From Reichenbachiella carrageenanivorans (GTDB taxonomy: Bacteria > Bacteroidota > Bacteroidia > Cytophagales > Cyclobacteriaceae), in contig NZ_CP106735.1 in assembly GCF_025639805.1 (NCBI RefSeq), forward strand, positions 2,513,501-2,577,500: 64,000 bases of DNA. Direction: 5' to 3'. The notes beneath the pieces were generated by a model. It saw only the letters and a list, made by a program, of their open reading frames with translations, was not told the DNA's origin and ran no database searches. This document shows, piece by piece, positions 17,980 to 26,010 of this stretch (its first letter is position 1; each line of letters starts with the position of its first letter). The position numbers were made by a program, and so were the translations under genes.

Positions 17980-19626
17980 ATGAAATATCTAAAATATAGC
18001 TTAATGATAAGCCTTTTTGCAAGCCTATTCTTGGCTTGCTCTGAGGACGTATTGATAGAAAATCCTCCTCATATCATCGCAGCAGAAAACCTGTATGTGG
18101 ATTTGGACGGTTTTGAAAATGGCCTGAATGGGCTCTATGCTCAGTTTAGAAGAGAGCGTGGTGGTGAAGAGTATGGTGGAGCCAATGATTTGTTGATCGA
18201 CCCAGCTGTATCTGGTGTAGACAATTGCTATGGTAACAACAACAATGGATGGAATACAGTAGGTAATGATTTCACTAGAAATGTAGCTGATGAAAATCAC
18301 AACAGAAATTTTTACGAATGGATTTATCAAACCATTAATTCAGCAAATACCATTATTGACCGAGCAGAAAACCCAGAGATCGAATGGTCGGAAGAAGAGA
18401 AAAATGGAGTATTGGCTGAGGCTCGTTTTTTCAGAGCTTGGGCTTACAGACACGCGACCTATATGTGGGGAGATGTGCCAATGAATCTCTCTGAAACTAA
18501 AGGATCTAATATCATTACCGATTGGGTGCGTTCGCCTATTGCAGACGTAAGAGCTCAAATGGAAGAGGATTGGTTGTTTGCGGAGGAGCATATGAGAGCA
18601 CCATCTAATGATGGTAAAGTATCGAAATATGTAGCATCTCATTATCTAGCTGAGCTTTACTTGGCTATGGGAGAGAATGAAAAAGCAAGAGACAAAGCGC
18701 TGGAAGTAATGGCGGGTCCTTATAGCTTGATTACTAGTAGATATGGAATCACAGCCAATGAGCCAGGTACGCCTTTTACTGATATGTTTATCCACGGTAA
18801 TTCAAATCCGTCTGAAGGTAATACCGAAGCCCTATGGGTGATGCAGCATGAGCCTGATGTAAACGGTGGTGGAGACAACTTGATGCGTAGATGGCATAGA
18901 AATCAATCTCATTCAGTAAGAGTAGACGGTACATCTGGTGCGATACTGATCACGGCAGAAAATGGAGGAAGAGGACTAGGAAGAATAGGTCCTACTAGAT
19001 ATGCACTAGAGTTATATGGCTCTACAGACGATCGTGGAGGTAAGTTTGCTTGGAGAAGCTATGAGATATTGAACAATCCAGATATAATCCCTGTAGGTAC
19101 CAATCCTGAAACGGGACTTGCTTGGGCATTGGGTGATACAACCTACCACGATTGGCAAGGCCAAGATGAGAAGACGGATAACCCTTACTGGCCAAGTACA
19201 CGCAAGTGGGACTATGCGTACGAGCTCGATCTTGCAGGATCAAGAAGCTACAATGATCAGATTTATTTGAGATTGGCAGAAACCAAGTTGATATTGGCTG
19301 AAGCTCAATTCTTGACGGGTGACGCACCTGGTGCAGCTGTCACGATCAATGAACTAAGAAATCGTGCCAATGCTACGCCGATTGGTGCAGGAGACGTGTC
19401 ACTTGATTTTATCTTGGATGAGCGTTCTAGAGAACTGTACTCTGAAGAGCACCGTCGCTACACACTCGTGCGTATGGGCAAGTGGATGGACAGAACGATC
19501 CAATACAACCTCGTAGGTGGGCCAACCATTACGGAAAAGGATAAATTATTTCCTATTCCACAAGCAGTGATCGATGCCAACCTCACGCTACCGATGTCTC
19601 AGAATCCCGGGTATACGACAGAATAA
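17980..19626 (+). CDS. SusD/RagB-like surface glycan-binding lipoprotein
   Basis: The 548-residue partner of the SusC porin forms a lid over the barrel and binds glycan at the cell surface. It has a lipoprotein signal (lipobox FLAC, Cys20) followed by acidic residues (SEDVLIE), as expected for surface export. The N-terminal TPR-type helical part includes NGLYAQFRRER and EARFFRAWAYRHATYMWGDVP, the usual SusD signature. The C-terminal RagB/SusD part includes ILAEAQFLTGD...INELRNRAN and ILDERSRELYSEEHRRYTLVRMGKW. Spacing from SusC is 38 bp, so the two are surely cotranscribed. A hairpin terminator follows, which may keep expression of the enzymes further on lower than that of the porin pair. Confidence 0.97.
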   Translation: MKYLKYSLMISLFASLFLACSEDVLIENPPHIIAAENLYVDLDGFENGLNGLYAQFRRERGGEEYGGANDLLIDPAVSGVDNCYGNNNNGWNTVGNDFTRNVADENHNRNFYEWIYQTINSANTIIDRAENPEIEWSEEEKNGVLAEARFFRAWAYRHATYMWGDVPMNLSETKGSNIITDWVRSPIADVRAQMEEDWLFAEEHMRAPSNDGKVSKYVASHYLAELYLAMGENEKARDKALEVMAGPYSLITSRYGITANEPGTPFTDMFIHGNSNPSEGNTEALWVMQHEPDVNGGGDNLMRRWHRNQSHSVRVDGTSGAILITAENGGRGLGRIGPTRYALELYGSTDDRGGKFAWRSYEILNNPDIIPVGTNPETGLAWALGDTTYHDWQGQDEKTDNPYWPSTRKWDYAYELDLAGSRSYNDQIYLRLAETKLILAEAQFLTGDAPGAAVTINELRNRANATPIGAGDVSLDFILDERSRELYSEEHRRYTLVRMGKWMDRTIQYNLVGGPTITEKDKLFPIPQAVIDANLTLPMSQNPGYTTE

Positions 19627-19663
19627 GAGTAACAATAAAAGTAACTACAACAACAACTAGAGC

Positions 19664-19697
19664 TCCCCGCCAAACATGGCGGGGAATCTCTTTCTCA
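19664..19697 (+). terminator. Terminator or attenuator after SusD
   Basis: A perfect 8-bp GC-rich stem (TCCCCGCC / GGCGGGGA) with a 6-nt loop is followed by a pyrimidine-rich ATCTCTTTCTC. It lies 37 bp after the SusD stop and before the next enzyme gene. The T-run is weak, so partial termination is likely. Confidence 0.65.
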
Positions 19698-19769
19698 TGA
19701 TTACATTATTTTAAATATCCTCGAACCTAACTATTGCCTCTAACCTTCATGTTTATCAAAATTCTCAAA

Positions 19770-21254
19770 ATGAAAAAGAGCCTTTTTGCAATTCTAATTA
19801 CCGCGCTAGCGGGGTGTTCACCGTCTAATGATAAAAAAATAGATCAGGAGCAGGAATATATATATGTAGACGCAAAAGTGAAGGTGTATCACAAAGACGG
19901 CACACGGAGCTATAAGCCATACGAACCCTTTCAGACTCGCACAGTAGCATTGCTCAAAGACTACGAGACACCAAGCGAAAAGACTCCACTCAGTAAGTAT
20001 GGGGGCATGCAGGAATACCAAACCGAGGCTACGGGCTTCTATCATGTAAAAAAAATAGATGATCGGTGGTGGGGCATAGACCCATCTGGCTATCGGTATT
20101 TTAATATTGCTCTCAATGGGGTAAAAAGAAACAGGTCTGAACGCAACAAGCAGGCCTTAATAGAAAAATTTGGATCCAATGAAAATTGGTTGAAAGAAAC
20201 CGTAGCTCTGCTACAAGAGAATGGATTCAATGCTACGGGTTCATGGTCAGATCATGAGGCAATTATTGAATTGAATAAAACATTGGATCAGCCTATCGCC
20301 TATGCAATCAATTTGGATTTTATGGGTAGCTATGGATCTAAAAGAGGAGGTACTTATCAGCAATCTGGTCACAGGGGTTACCCCAATAATGCCATTTTCG
20401 TATTCGACCCCGAATTTGAAGCTTTTTGTGACGAGCACGCCCAACAGCTTTTGGCATACAAAGATGACCCCAATTTGTTTGGATACTTTTCAGACAACGA
20501 AATGCCTTTCAAGTTCAAGGCAATCGACAATTACCTCGGCCTACCAGAGACCGATCATGGCTATCTCGCTGCTAAAGCATGGTTAGACGAGCAAGGTATT
20601 ACGCAAGAAGAAATCAAAAATGAACACCGTCACCAATTCATGTCGGTAGTGGCCGACAAATACTTCTCAGTAGTATCCAAGGCCATCAAAAAGCACGACC
20701 CTAACCATATGTATATTGGCTCTAGGTTTTATAGTAGCGAAAAAGATAACCAGATGTTTATGGAAACGGTCGGTAAGTATTTGGACGCTATTTCTATAAA
20801 TTATTACAACAAGTGGACACCAGATTCTACTCAAATGGCCAACTGGGCCAACTGGTCTGGACGACCATTTATCATCACCGAATATTATACCAAAGGGGAA
20901 GATTCTGGAATGGGAAACAAGAGTGGAGCAGGCTGGATTGTTCGTACGCAAGAAGACCGTGGTCTTTTTTATCAAAATTACAACTTGGCTCTACTAGAGT
21001 CTAAAAACTGCGTAGGTTGGCATTATTTCAAATATCAAGACAATGATCCCCAAGACAAAACAGTAGACCCTTCTAATATTGATGCTAATAAAGGAATAGT
21101 CACTAGCGAATACGTAGTGTGGGAATCTATGCTTGAAAAAATGAATGAATTAAATCATCAGGTCTACCCAGTGATCGAACATTTTGATGAACAATCAGCG
21201 ACTAGCAACGATTCTGGCGAACCTACAGTTGAAGCATCTTTTTCAGCTCCATGA
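19770..21254 (+). CDS. GH-A clan glycoside hydrolase, agarase-like (GH50-related)
   Basis: A 494-residue lipoprotein (lipobox LAGC, about residue 14). After a short beta-rich region comes the motif DDRWWGIDPSGYRYFNIALNG, which resembles the start of the barrel in GH50-type agarases. A TIM barrel follows, with a likely acid/base in FGYFSDNEM (Glu244) and a likely nucleophile in PFIITEYYTKG (Glu371), both at strand ends as in clan GH-A. It would cleave a galactan, for example an agar-type chain. The lipoprotein tail lacks acidic residues after the Cys (SPSNDKK), which suggests a periplasmic location. ATG 19749 and an upstream TTG are alternative starts; 19770 is preferred because it gives a compact lipoprotein signal. 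The exact GH family needs a profile search. Confidence 0.7.
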   Translation: MKKSLFAILITALAGCSPSNDKKIDQEQEYIYVDAKVKVYHKDGTRSYKPYEPFQTRTVALLKDYETPSEKTPLSKYGGMQEYQTEATGFYHVKKIDDRWWGIDPSGYRYFNIALNGVKRNRSERNKQALIEKFGSNENWLKETVALLQENGFNATGSWSDHEAIIELNKTLDQPIAYAINLDFMGSYGSKRGGTYQQSGHRGYPNNAIFVFDPEFEAFCDEHAQQLLAYKDDPNLFGYFSDNEMPFKFKAIDNYLGLPETDHGYLAAKAWLDEQGITQEEIKNEHRHQFMSVVADKYFSVVSKAIKKHDPNHMYIGSRFYSSEKDNQMFMETVGKYLDAISINYYNKWTPDSTQMANWANWSGRPFIITEYYTKGEDSGMGNKSGAGWIVRTQEDRGLFYQNYNLALLESKNCVGWHYFKYQDNDPQDKTVDPSNIDANKGIVTSEYVVWESMLEKMNELNHQVYPVIEHFDEQSATSNDSGEPTVEASFSAP

Positions 21255-21349
21255 TAACTAGATAAGGTTTAACCTAGATAATACGGAGCTTATTCCACTC
21301 ATTGAAATTGAGATGAGCCACCCTTATCGAAATAAAAATAACTCCTTCT

Positions 21350-22945
21350 ATGAAAAGAATCTACACAGTACTATGGCTTATGGTGTGGGCTACCAGTTGT
21401 TCTACTACCAACGAAACAAAGAATACGCCACCTCCTAATGTACTCTTCATTTCGATAGACGATCTCAACGACTGGGAAGGGGCGCTGATGGGGCATGCGC
21501 AGGCGGTCACCCCAAATCTCGACAAACTCTTTGGCAAAGGGGTGCTGTTTGCCAATGCACACTGCTCACAAGCAGTCTGTACTGCGTCCAGAAACTCCGT
21601 GCTTAGCGGCATTCACCCGTCGTCTTCAGGATGGTACACCAATGGAGCCGCCATGAAAAAGAACTATGACGAAGTGATGGCAGATCACAAAATGCTACCA
21701 CAGTATTTCAAAGACCAAGGTTACAATACATATGCTACTGGTAAGGTATATCACAATGGAGAATCTGATTTTAAGGATAAGACGGATGATTTTTGGACGG
21801 AGTATTCGCCTCGCTTCTGGAACAACATGGAGGAAAAGATAGAAAAAACAGGGTATGGCTATCGTGGCAAAATGTTTTATCCGTTTCCCAAAGATGGTGG
21901 GCAGTTGGTGCAGCTCTATGGCGAGGATACCATCAATAACCATTACCGACAAACCAACCGATTTTATTCGTTGGCAGGAGGGCCTTTGAGCGATGATGAA
22001 ATTCCTGAGAAAGGCATGTATGACGAGCAAATTGCAGATTGGGCAATAGATAAAATCAGCCAAAAGCAAGACCAGCCATTTTTTATGGCAGTAGGTTTTA
22101 TACGTCCACATGTGCCCTATACTGCTCCGCAAAAATACTTCGACTTGTATGATTTGGATGACTTGCAGATTCCTGTAGTGCCCGACGATGAGTTTGGGGA
22201 TATTCCTATGATGGGCAAAGCCATCGCCTATGGATACTCGCCACGAGGAGGCTGGGGAGATGTGTCACAAAAAGAGGAAATTCTACCAGAGTTAGTACAG
22301 TCTTATTTGGCTTGTATTTCATTTATAGACGATCAGGTAGGCAGAGTGATAGATGCACTAGAAAAGAGTCCTAATGCAAATAATACCATCATTGTGCTGT
22401 GGTCTGATCATGGACAGCATTTAGGTGAAAAGCGCCATTTCAGAAAACAAGCCCTATGGGAAGAGTCTACTAAGGTGCCTTTGTTTTTTCAAGTGCCAGG
22501 TAGTCAGGTCAATGGAGCGAGAAGCCAACAGGTAGTGAGTCTGCTGGATATCTACCCGACTTTGGCAGAGTTGTGTGGGCTGCCTGTTTCCGAAAAACTG
22601 GAAGGAGAAAGCTTGGTGCCCTTGTTGGAAAAACCAACATCGACAAGAGAACAACCAGTATTGACGACTTGGATGTATAAAAATCATGCCGTGAGGAGTA
22701 ACGATTGGAGATACATCCGATACCGTGATGGGAGCGAGGAACTATACAATCATCAACTGGACTCAGGAGAGCATGTCAATCTTGCTTCGGACAGTCAGTT
22801 TGCCAATATTATTGAAGAGCATAAGAAATGGCTTCCTGCACATGATGCGTTACCCGCAGGCGAAACCGAATGGAAAGGTGATAAATTGGATCGATTGGTG
22901 GCTGAATGGACTGCCAACAATTCTATACCCGACTGGTTAAAATAA
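21350..22945 (+). CDS. Formylglycine-dependent sulfatase (S1 family)
   Basis: This 531-residue lipoprotein (lipobox ATSC, Cys17) has the alkaline-phosphatase-superfamily sulfatase fold. The N-terminus shows the metal-binding PNVLFISIDDLNDW, and the maturation motif is CTASR (Cys77 to Arg81), where the Cys is oxidised to formylglycine by a separate maturase. Further metal and substrate ligands appear in RPHVPYTAP, WSDHGQHLGEKRHFRKQ and the C-terminal subdomain (WRYIRYRDGSEELYN). The closest general resemblance is to iduronate-2-sulfatase-like S1 enzymes. It removes sulfate esters from the imported or surface-bound glycan, which argues for a sulfated marine polysaccharide. It lies 95 bp after the agarase-like gene and is probably in the same transcript. 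No maturase gene is visible in the window. Confidence 0.93.
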   Translation: MKRIYTVLWLMVWATSCSTTNETKNTPPPNVLFISIDDLNDWEGALMGHAQAVTPNLDKLFGKGVLFANAHCSQAVCTASRNSVLSGIHPSSSGWYTNGAAMKKNYDEVMADHKMLPQYFKDQGYNTYATGKVYHNGESDFKDKTDDFWTEYSPRFWNNMEEKIEKTGYGYRGKMFYPFPKDGGQLVQLYGEDTINNHYRQTNRFYSLAGGPLSDDEIPEKGMYDEQIADWAIDKISQKQDQPFFMAVGFIRPHVPYTAPQKYFDLYDLDDLQIPVVPDDEFGDIPMMGKAIAYGYSPRGGWGDVSQKEEILPELVQSYLACISFIDDQVGRVIDALEKSPNANNTIIVLWSDHGQHLGEKRHFRKQALWEESTKVPLFFQVPGSQVNGARSQQVVSLLDIYPTLAELCGLPVSEKLEGESLVPLLEKPTSTREQPVLTTWMYKNHAVRSNDWRYIRYRDGSEELYNHQLDSGEHVNLASDSQFANIIEEHKKWLPAHDALPAGETEWKGDKLDRLVAEWTANNSIPDWLK

Positions 22946-23405
22946 TCGTCATGTCTATGTTAGCAGAATACTAACACTTACTTTCTACCTACTACATATA
23001 CAGACTGTATACCTCCTGCTGATTAATTCTATACGCTGGAGGTATCGTATTGCTTGTCTCTTCTTCCTTGTGTCATTTCGTTATGCTATTCTCTCCTAGA
23101 GAAGATAGGTCGCTGGCAAGTTTTAATTGTCTAATGTGTATTTGACAATTAAACCTTAGAAGCAAACATCTTCTACTTGCTTTAACCATCATTTTCAAGA
23201 TAAAAAACTGCCAAGTAGCAGTTTTTTACATGCCTGTTTGTATGGTTGAAATTATCCGCTGAAATGGCCTGATAAATTCATCAGAATAAGGCTTCATTTC
23301 ACCTTAGAAATTCTTCATCTCACCGGAATTTGCTTTCGCCAACCGAGAATCACCGCTATCCTTGCCTTGTAATTATTAAACACAACGAACGAAAATTACA
23401 CACTT
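22946..23405. other. Intergenic region with two hairpins
   Basis: A 460-bp gap with no supported gene. It holds a 10-bp perfect inverted repeat (TTTAATTGTC at 23122-23131 with GACAATTAAA at 23144-23153) and a terminator-like hairpin at 23202-23227. A weaker hairpin (TGTTAG/CTAACA, 22958-22976) lies just after the sulfatase stop. Confidence 0.5.
23202..23228. terminator. Bidirectional terminator-like hairpin
   Basis: The arms AAAAAACTGC and GCAGTTTTTT form a perfect 10-bp stem with a 6-nt loop; the A/T tracts give a T-run on both strands. It lies about 255 bp after the sulfatase stop and could end that transcript. Confidence 0.6.
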
Positions 23406-23744
23406 ATGAAAGCTTTAACATTATTAGTAATCGCCACATTAACAATTTCATCTGCAGCTACAGCTAAGATTCACGGTGCTGATACTAAAGAAACTGCAGA
23501 AGTAAAAGCTAACATCGTGACTAGAAGCGATGACATGATTTTCGTACAGCTAGACAATCCTGTAGATAGCAAAGTGAGAATAGTAATCACTGATGAGGCA
23601 GGCGTAACGCTTCATAGAGAGACAGTGAAAAAAGATGTGAAGGTTGTAAAAAGATATGATGTGTCTAACCTGCCTGCAGGGACTTATTCATACACCGTAT
23701 ACAACGATAACTATAGCATCAAAAAAAATATTGAAAAGAAATGA
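23406..23744 (+). CDS. Small secreted beta-sandwich protein (T9SS-CTD/DUF3244-like)
   Basis: The 112-residue product has a signal peptide (about 1-20, ending ATAK) and a mature part of about 90 residues predicted to be a single Ig-like beta-sandwich (KVRIVITDEAGVTLHRE, YDVSNLPAGTYSYTVY). The pattern resembles a type IX secretion C-terminal domain or the DUF3244 family standing alone, without the YPNP motif. It probably resides in the periplasm or at the surface; I cannot say what it does. It has its own leader and terminator, so it is a single-gene unit between the polysaccharide locus and the dcw cluster. Confidence 0.7.
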   Translation: MKALTLLVIATLTISSAATAKIHGADTKETAEVKANIVTRSDDMIFVQLDNPVDSKVRIVITDEAGVTLHRETVKKDVKVVKRYDVSNLPAGTYSYTVYNDNYSIKKNIEKK

Positions 23745-23807
23745 TTGAAGCCTTCGGGCTCATTTCAAAGATTTTAATCGTTAAGTAGTTTTGTTTTTGT
23801 ATCATGC

Positions 23808-23845
23808 AAAGCATCCTCGCCTAGCCGCCAGGATGCTTTTTTTAT
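23808..23845 (+). terminator. Intrinsic terminator after the small secreted protein
   Basis: The arms AAAGCATCCT and AGGATGCTTT (10 bp, perfect, 12-nt loop) are followed by TTTTTTATTTT. It lies 64 bp after the stop codon. Confidence 0.88.
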
Positions 23846-24120
23846 TTTACCATTTCCACAACCCTCCAATAGACGAATTTTGATTTGAACAAAGCATTAG
23901 AAATCCTTCAAGGCAAGGAGCAGTGCGATCATCGCCATTAAAAAGGCTGATGATATTACTATTTCGTTTCCGATCCGTACCATGGGTTATGAAATCAAAG
24001 GAGGGAAAAAGCGATCTGATATGAGATTGCAGTCCGTTAATTTTAATTCATTAAAGTATGAAAAACAGACGGTAAAGCCTGATGATTAAGAATAAAGAAT
24101 AGATCATTTTTAAGAATATG
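23846..24120 (+). pseudogene. Possible frameshifted small-gene remnant
   Basis: Two short reading frames run into each other. The first (about 23876-23938) reads FDLNKALEILQGKEQ and then stops. In another frame, IIAIKKADDITISFPIRTMG continues to a stop at 24087-24089, with an internal ATG at 23982 giving a 35-residue ORF ending QTVKPDD. A terminator follows directly. The picture fits a small gene broken by a frameshift, or simply chance ORFs. I recognise no family. Confidence 0.25.
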
Positions 24121-24153
24121 AACCCCGACTTGAGTCTAAGTCGGGTTTTTTTT
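24121..24153 (+). terminator. Intrinsic terminator upstream of mraZ
   Basis: An 8-bp stem (CCCGACTT / AAGTCGGG, 6-nt loop) is followed by a run of eight T. It insulates the dcw cluster from upstream transcription. Confidence 0.85.
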
Positions 24154-24204
24154 ATGACTCTTTTTTGGTGCTTTTGCCCATATATTTTCATTTTTTTCCA
24201 TCTT

Positions 24205-24266
24205 GTGGTAAAAAGTGGTAGAAAGTGGTGGATAATTCCAAAACTTATTTAAGTTTGTAGTGGTGG
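24205..24266 (+). promoter_or_regulatory. MraZ operator: GTGG repeats at 10-bp period
   Basis: GTGG occurs at 24205, 24215 and 24225, exactly one helical turn apart, within TGTGGTAAAAAGTGGTAG and AAAGTGGTGG; two further copies stand at 24260 and 24263. MraZ is known in other bacteria to bind short G-rich direct repeats of this spacing in its own promoter. The array ends about 60 bp before mraZ, so autoregulation of the dcw operon is expected. Confidence 0.75.
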
Positions 24267-24287
24267 TTTATATTTTTCTATAACTCT

Positions 24288-24731
24288 ATGGCTTTTTTTA
24301 CAAGCGAATATGAGTGTAAGTTAGATGCTAAGGGTAGATTGGTTTTACCTGCAAAGATTAAAGCCAATCTGCCCGAAGTATCTGGCAATGAGCTCGTTGT
24401 GATGAAGGGATTTGATCCCAACTTGGTCTTGTACACCATGATGGAGTACAAGAAAATACACAATAAGTTCGCTTCATTGAGCGATTTTGATGCCGCCCAG
24501 AGAAAGTTGAAAAGAAACTTCTTTCGTAGTGTAGCCCCAGTAGAATTAGATAGTGCCGGGCGTTTTTTGATACCTAAAGGCTGGATAGATCACGCCAAAT
24601 TGGAAAAGAACGTGATGGTAGTGGGGGCAGGCAATACGATAGAGATATGGAGTCCCGACTTGTACGAGGAGTACTTGATTGAGGATAATGATGAATATTC
24701 GGATTTGGCCAAAAAATTTTTAGATGAATGA
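24288..24731 (+). CDS. mraZ: MraZ transcriptional regulator
   Basis: The 147-residue first gene of the dcw cluster. MraZ is a ring-forming DNA-binding protein with two AbrB-like SpoVT folds. Both are visible: FTSEYECKLDAKGRLVLPAK (about 3-22) and VELDSAGRFLIPKGWIDHA (about 85-103), each with the conserved D-x-K/A-G-R core. It represses its own operon through the GTGG repeats just upstream. The stop overlaps the rsmH start by 4 bp (ATGA). Length and position are as usual for Bacteroidota. Confidence 0.97.
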   Translation: MAFFTSEYECKLDAKGRLVLPAKIKANLPEVSGNELVVMKGFDPNLVLYTMMEYKKIHNKFASLSDFDAAQRKLKRNFFRSVAPVELDSAGRFLIPKGWIDHAKLEKNVMVVGAGNTIEIWSPDLYEEYLIEDNDEYSDLAKKFLDE

Positions 24732-25636
24732 GTGAATATCACAACCCCGTAATGCTGAGAGAGTGTATTGAAGGGTTGGCGATCAAAGCGGACGGCATCT
24801 ATGTGGACATTACCTTCGGTGGTGGTGGTCATTCCAAAGAAATTCTAAAGCATTTAGGGGAAAAAGGAAAGTTGTTTGCATTTGATCAGGACGATGAGGC
24901 CCGACTAAATGCTGAAGCTATAGACAATCGTTCTTTCACATTTGTTCAGGCTAATTTCAGAAACCTTAAAAAGTTTTTGCGTCTACATGGCGTGACTAAG
25001 GTCGACGGAATACTGGGGGACTTGGGTGTTTCATCCCATCAGATCAACACGGCAGAGAGAGGCTTTTCTACTCGCTTCGATGGGCCATTAGACATGCGGA
25101 TGAATCAGAAGCAGGGAGTATCAGCGGCAGAGATACTCAATGCATACGATGAGCGTGAGCTGCATAGGATATTAGGTCAGTATGGCGAAGTCCGAAATGC
25201 GAAGACGCTCGCTGCTGCCCTGTGTGCAGAAAGGCATTTGGCACCATTCGAAACGATCGGCCAATTGCTTGGCGTATTGAAGAAGTTTGCCCCTAGAGGC
25301 AAGGAAAATAGATACTTCGCACAGGTATTTCAAGGGATCAGAATAGAAGTGAACGAAGAGATGAAGGCATTAGAAGAAATGCTGGAGCAGAGTGCTGAAG
25401 TATTGAATGAAAAAGGAAGACTGGTGATCATGTCCTACCACTCGTTGGAAGACAGGCCAGTGAAAAATTTTATAAACAAGGGTAAGTTTTTCGGTGAGTT
25501 AGAAAAGGATTTGTATGGAAATGTAAGCAAGCCGCTTCAAGCCATCACCAGAAAACCAATAACCGCAAGTGACAGTGAAATAAATGAAAACAACCGGGCA
25601 CGCAGTGCCAAATTGAGAATCGCAGAAAAAAACTAA
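24728..25636 (+). CDS. rsmH: 16S rRNA (cytosine-1402-N4)-methyltransferase RsmH
   Basis: The 302-residue SAM-dependent enzyme methylates N4 of C1402 in the ribosomal P site. The N-terminus YHNPVMLRECIEGL and the SAM loop VDITFGGGGHSKEIL (about 24-38) are diagnostic, as are GILGDLGVSSHQ and the C-terminal SYHSLEDRPVKNF. It overlaps mraZ by 4 bp and is followed 2 bp later by the ftsL-like gene. This is the conserved second gene of dcw clusters, formerly called mraW. Confidence 0.98.
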   Translation: MSEYHNPVMLRECIEGLAIKADGIYVDITFGGGGHSKEILKHLGEKGKLFAFDQDDEARLNAEAIDNRSFTFVQANFRNLKKFLRLHGVTKVDGILGDLGVSSHQINTAERGFSTRFDGPLDMRMNQKQGVSAAEILNAYDERELHRILGQYGEVRNAKTLAAALCAERHLAPFETIGQLLGVLKKFAPRGKENRYFAQVFQGIRIEVNEEMKALEEMLEQSAEVLNEKGRLVIMSYHSLEDRPVKNFINKGKFFGELEKDLYGNVSKPLQAITRKPITASDSEINENNRARSAKLRIAEKN

Positions 25637-25638
25637 GC

Positions 25639-26010
25639 ATGGCAACTAACACCTATAAGCATTCGCAGGGCACCGGCACAAGCCGGAGGAGCTTTTTTTC
25701 TCTTCTTGAAAACCTTATTAATGTCGAAAAATTCTTCGACAAGGGACTTCCTGTGCAGTTTCTTATGCCATTTTTATTTAGTACCGTGCTATGTATCATC
25801 TACATTGGCAATCTTCATTTTGCAGAAAAAAACATCCGAAAGGCCACCAAGTTGAGAGTGGCAGTAGAAGACCTTAGGGCAGATTATACCACGCTCAAGG
25901 CAGAGTATATGTATACCAGTAAGCAGTCTGAAGTGGCTAAAAAAGCCATGACACTTGGTCTCAAAGAAAGTATAGAGCCTCCATTTAAAATTATCCAAAC
26001 CAACGAATGA
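25639..26010 (+). CDS. ftsL: FtsL-like division protein
   Basis: A 123-residue bitopic membrane protein with a basic cytoplasmic tail of about 45 residues, one membrane helix (about 47-66, FLMPFLFSTVLCIIYIGNLHF) and a periplasmic coiled coil (about 68-105). FtsL proteins are poorly conserved in sequence. The assignment rests on size, topology and position between rsmH and the ftsI transpeptidase gene, with which it shares a 4-bp overlap. In the divisome it would pair with an FtsB-like partner and FtsQ to activate FtsW-FtsI. Confidence 0.85.
   Translation: MATNTYKHSQGTGTSRRSFFSLLENLINVEKFFDKGLPVQFLMPFLFSTVLCIIYIGNLHFAEKNIRKATKLRVAVEDLRADYTTLKAEYMYTSKQSEVAKKAMTLGLKESIEPPFKIIQTNE

Noticed and set aside
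19734..19769. Extended start (TTG 19734) of the agarase-like gene
   Set aside because: It would put 12 residues before a clean lipoprotein signal peptide; ATG 19770 (or 19749) fits better.
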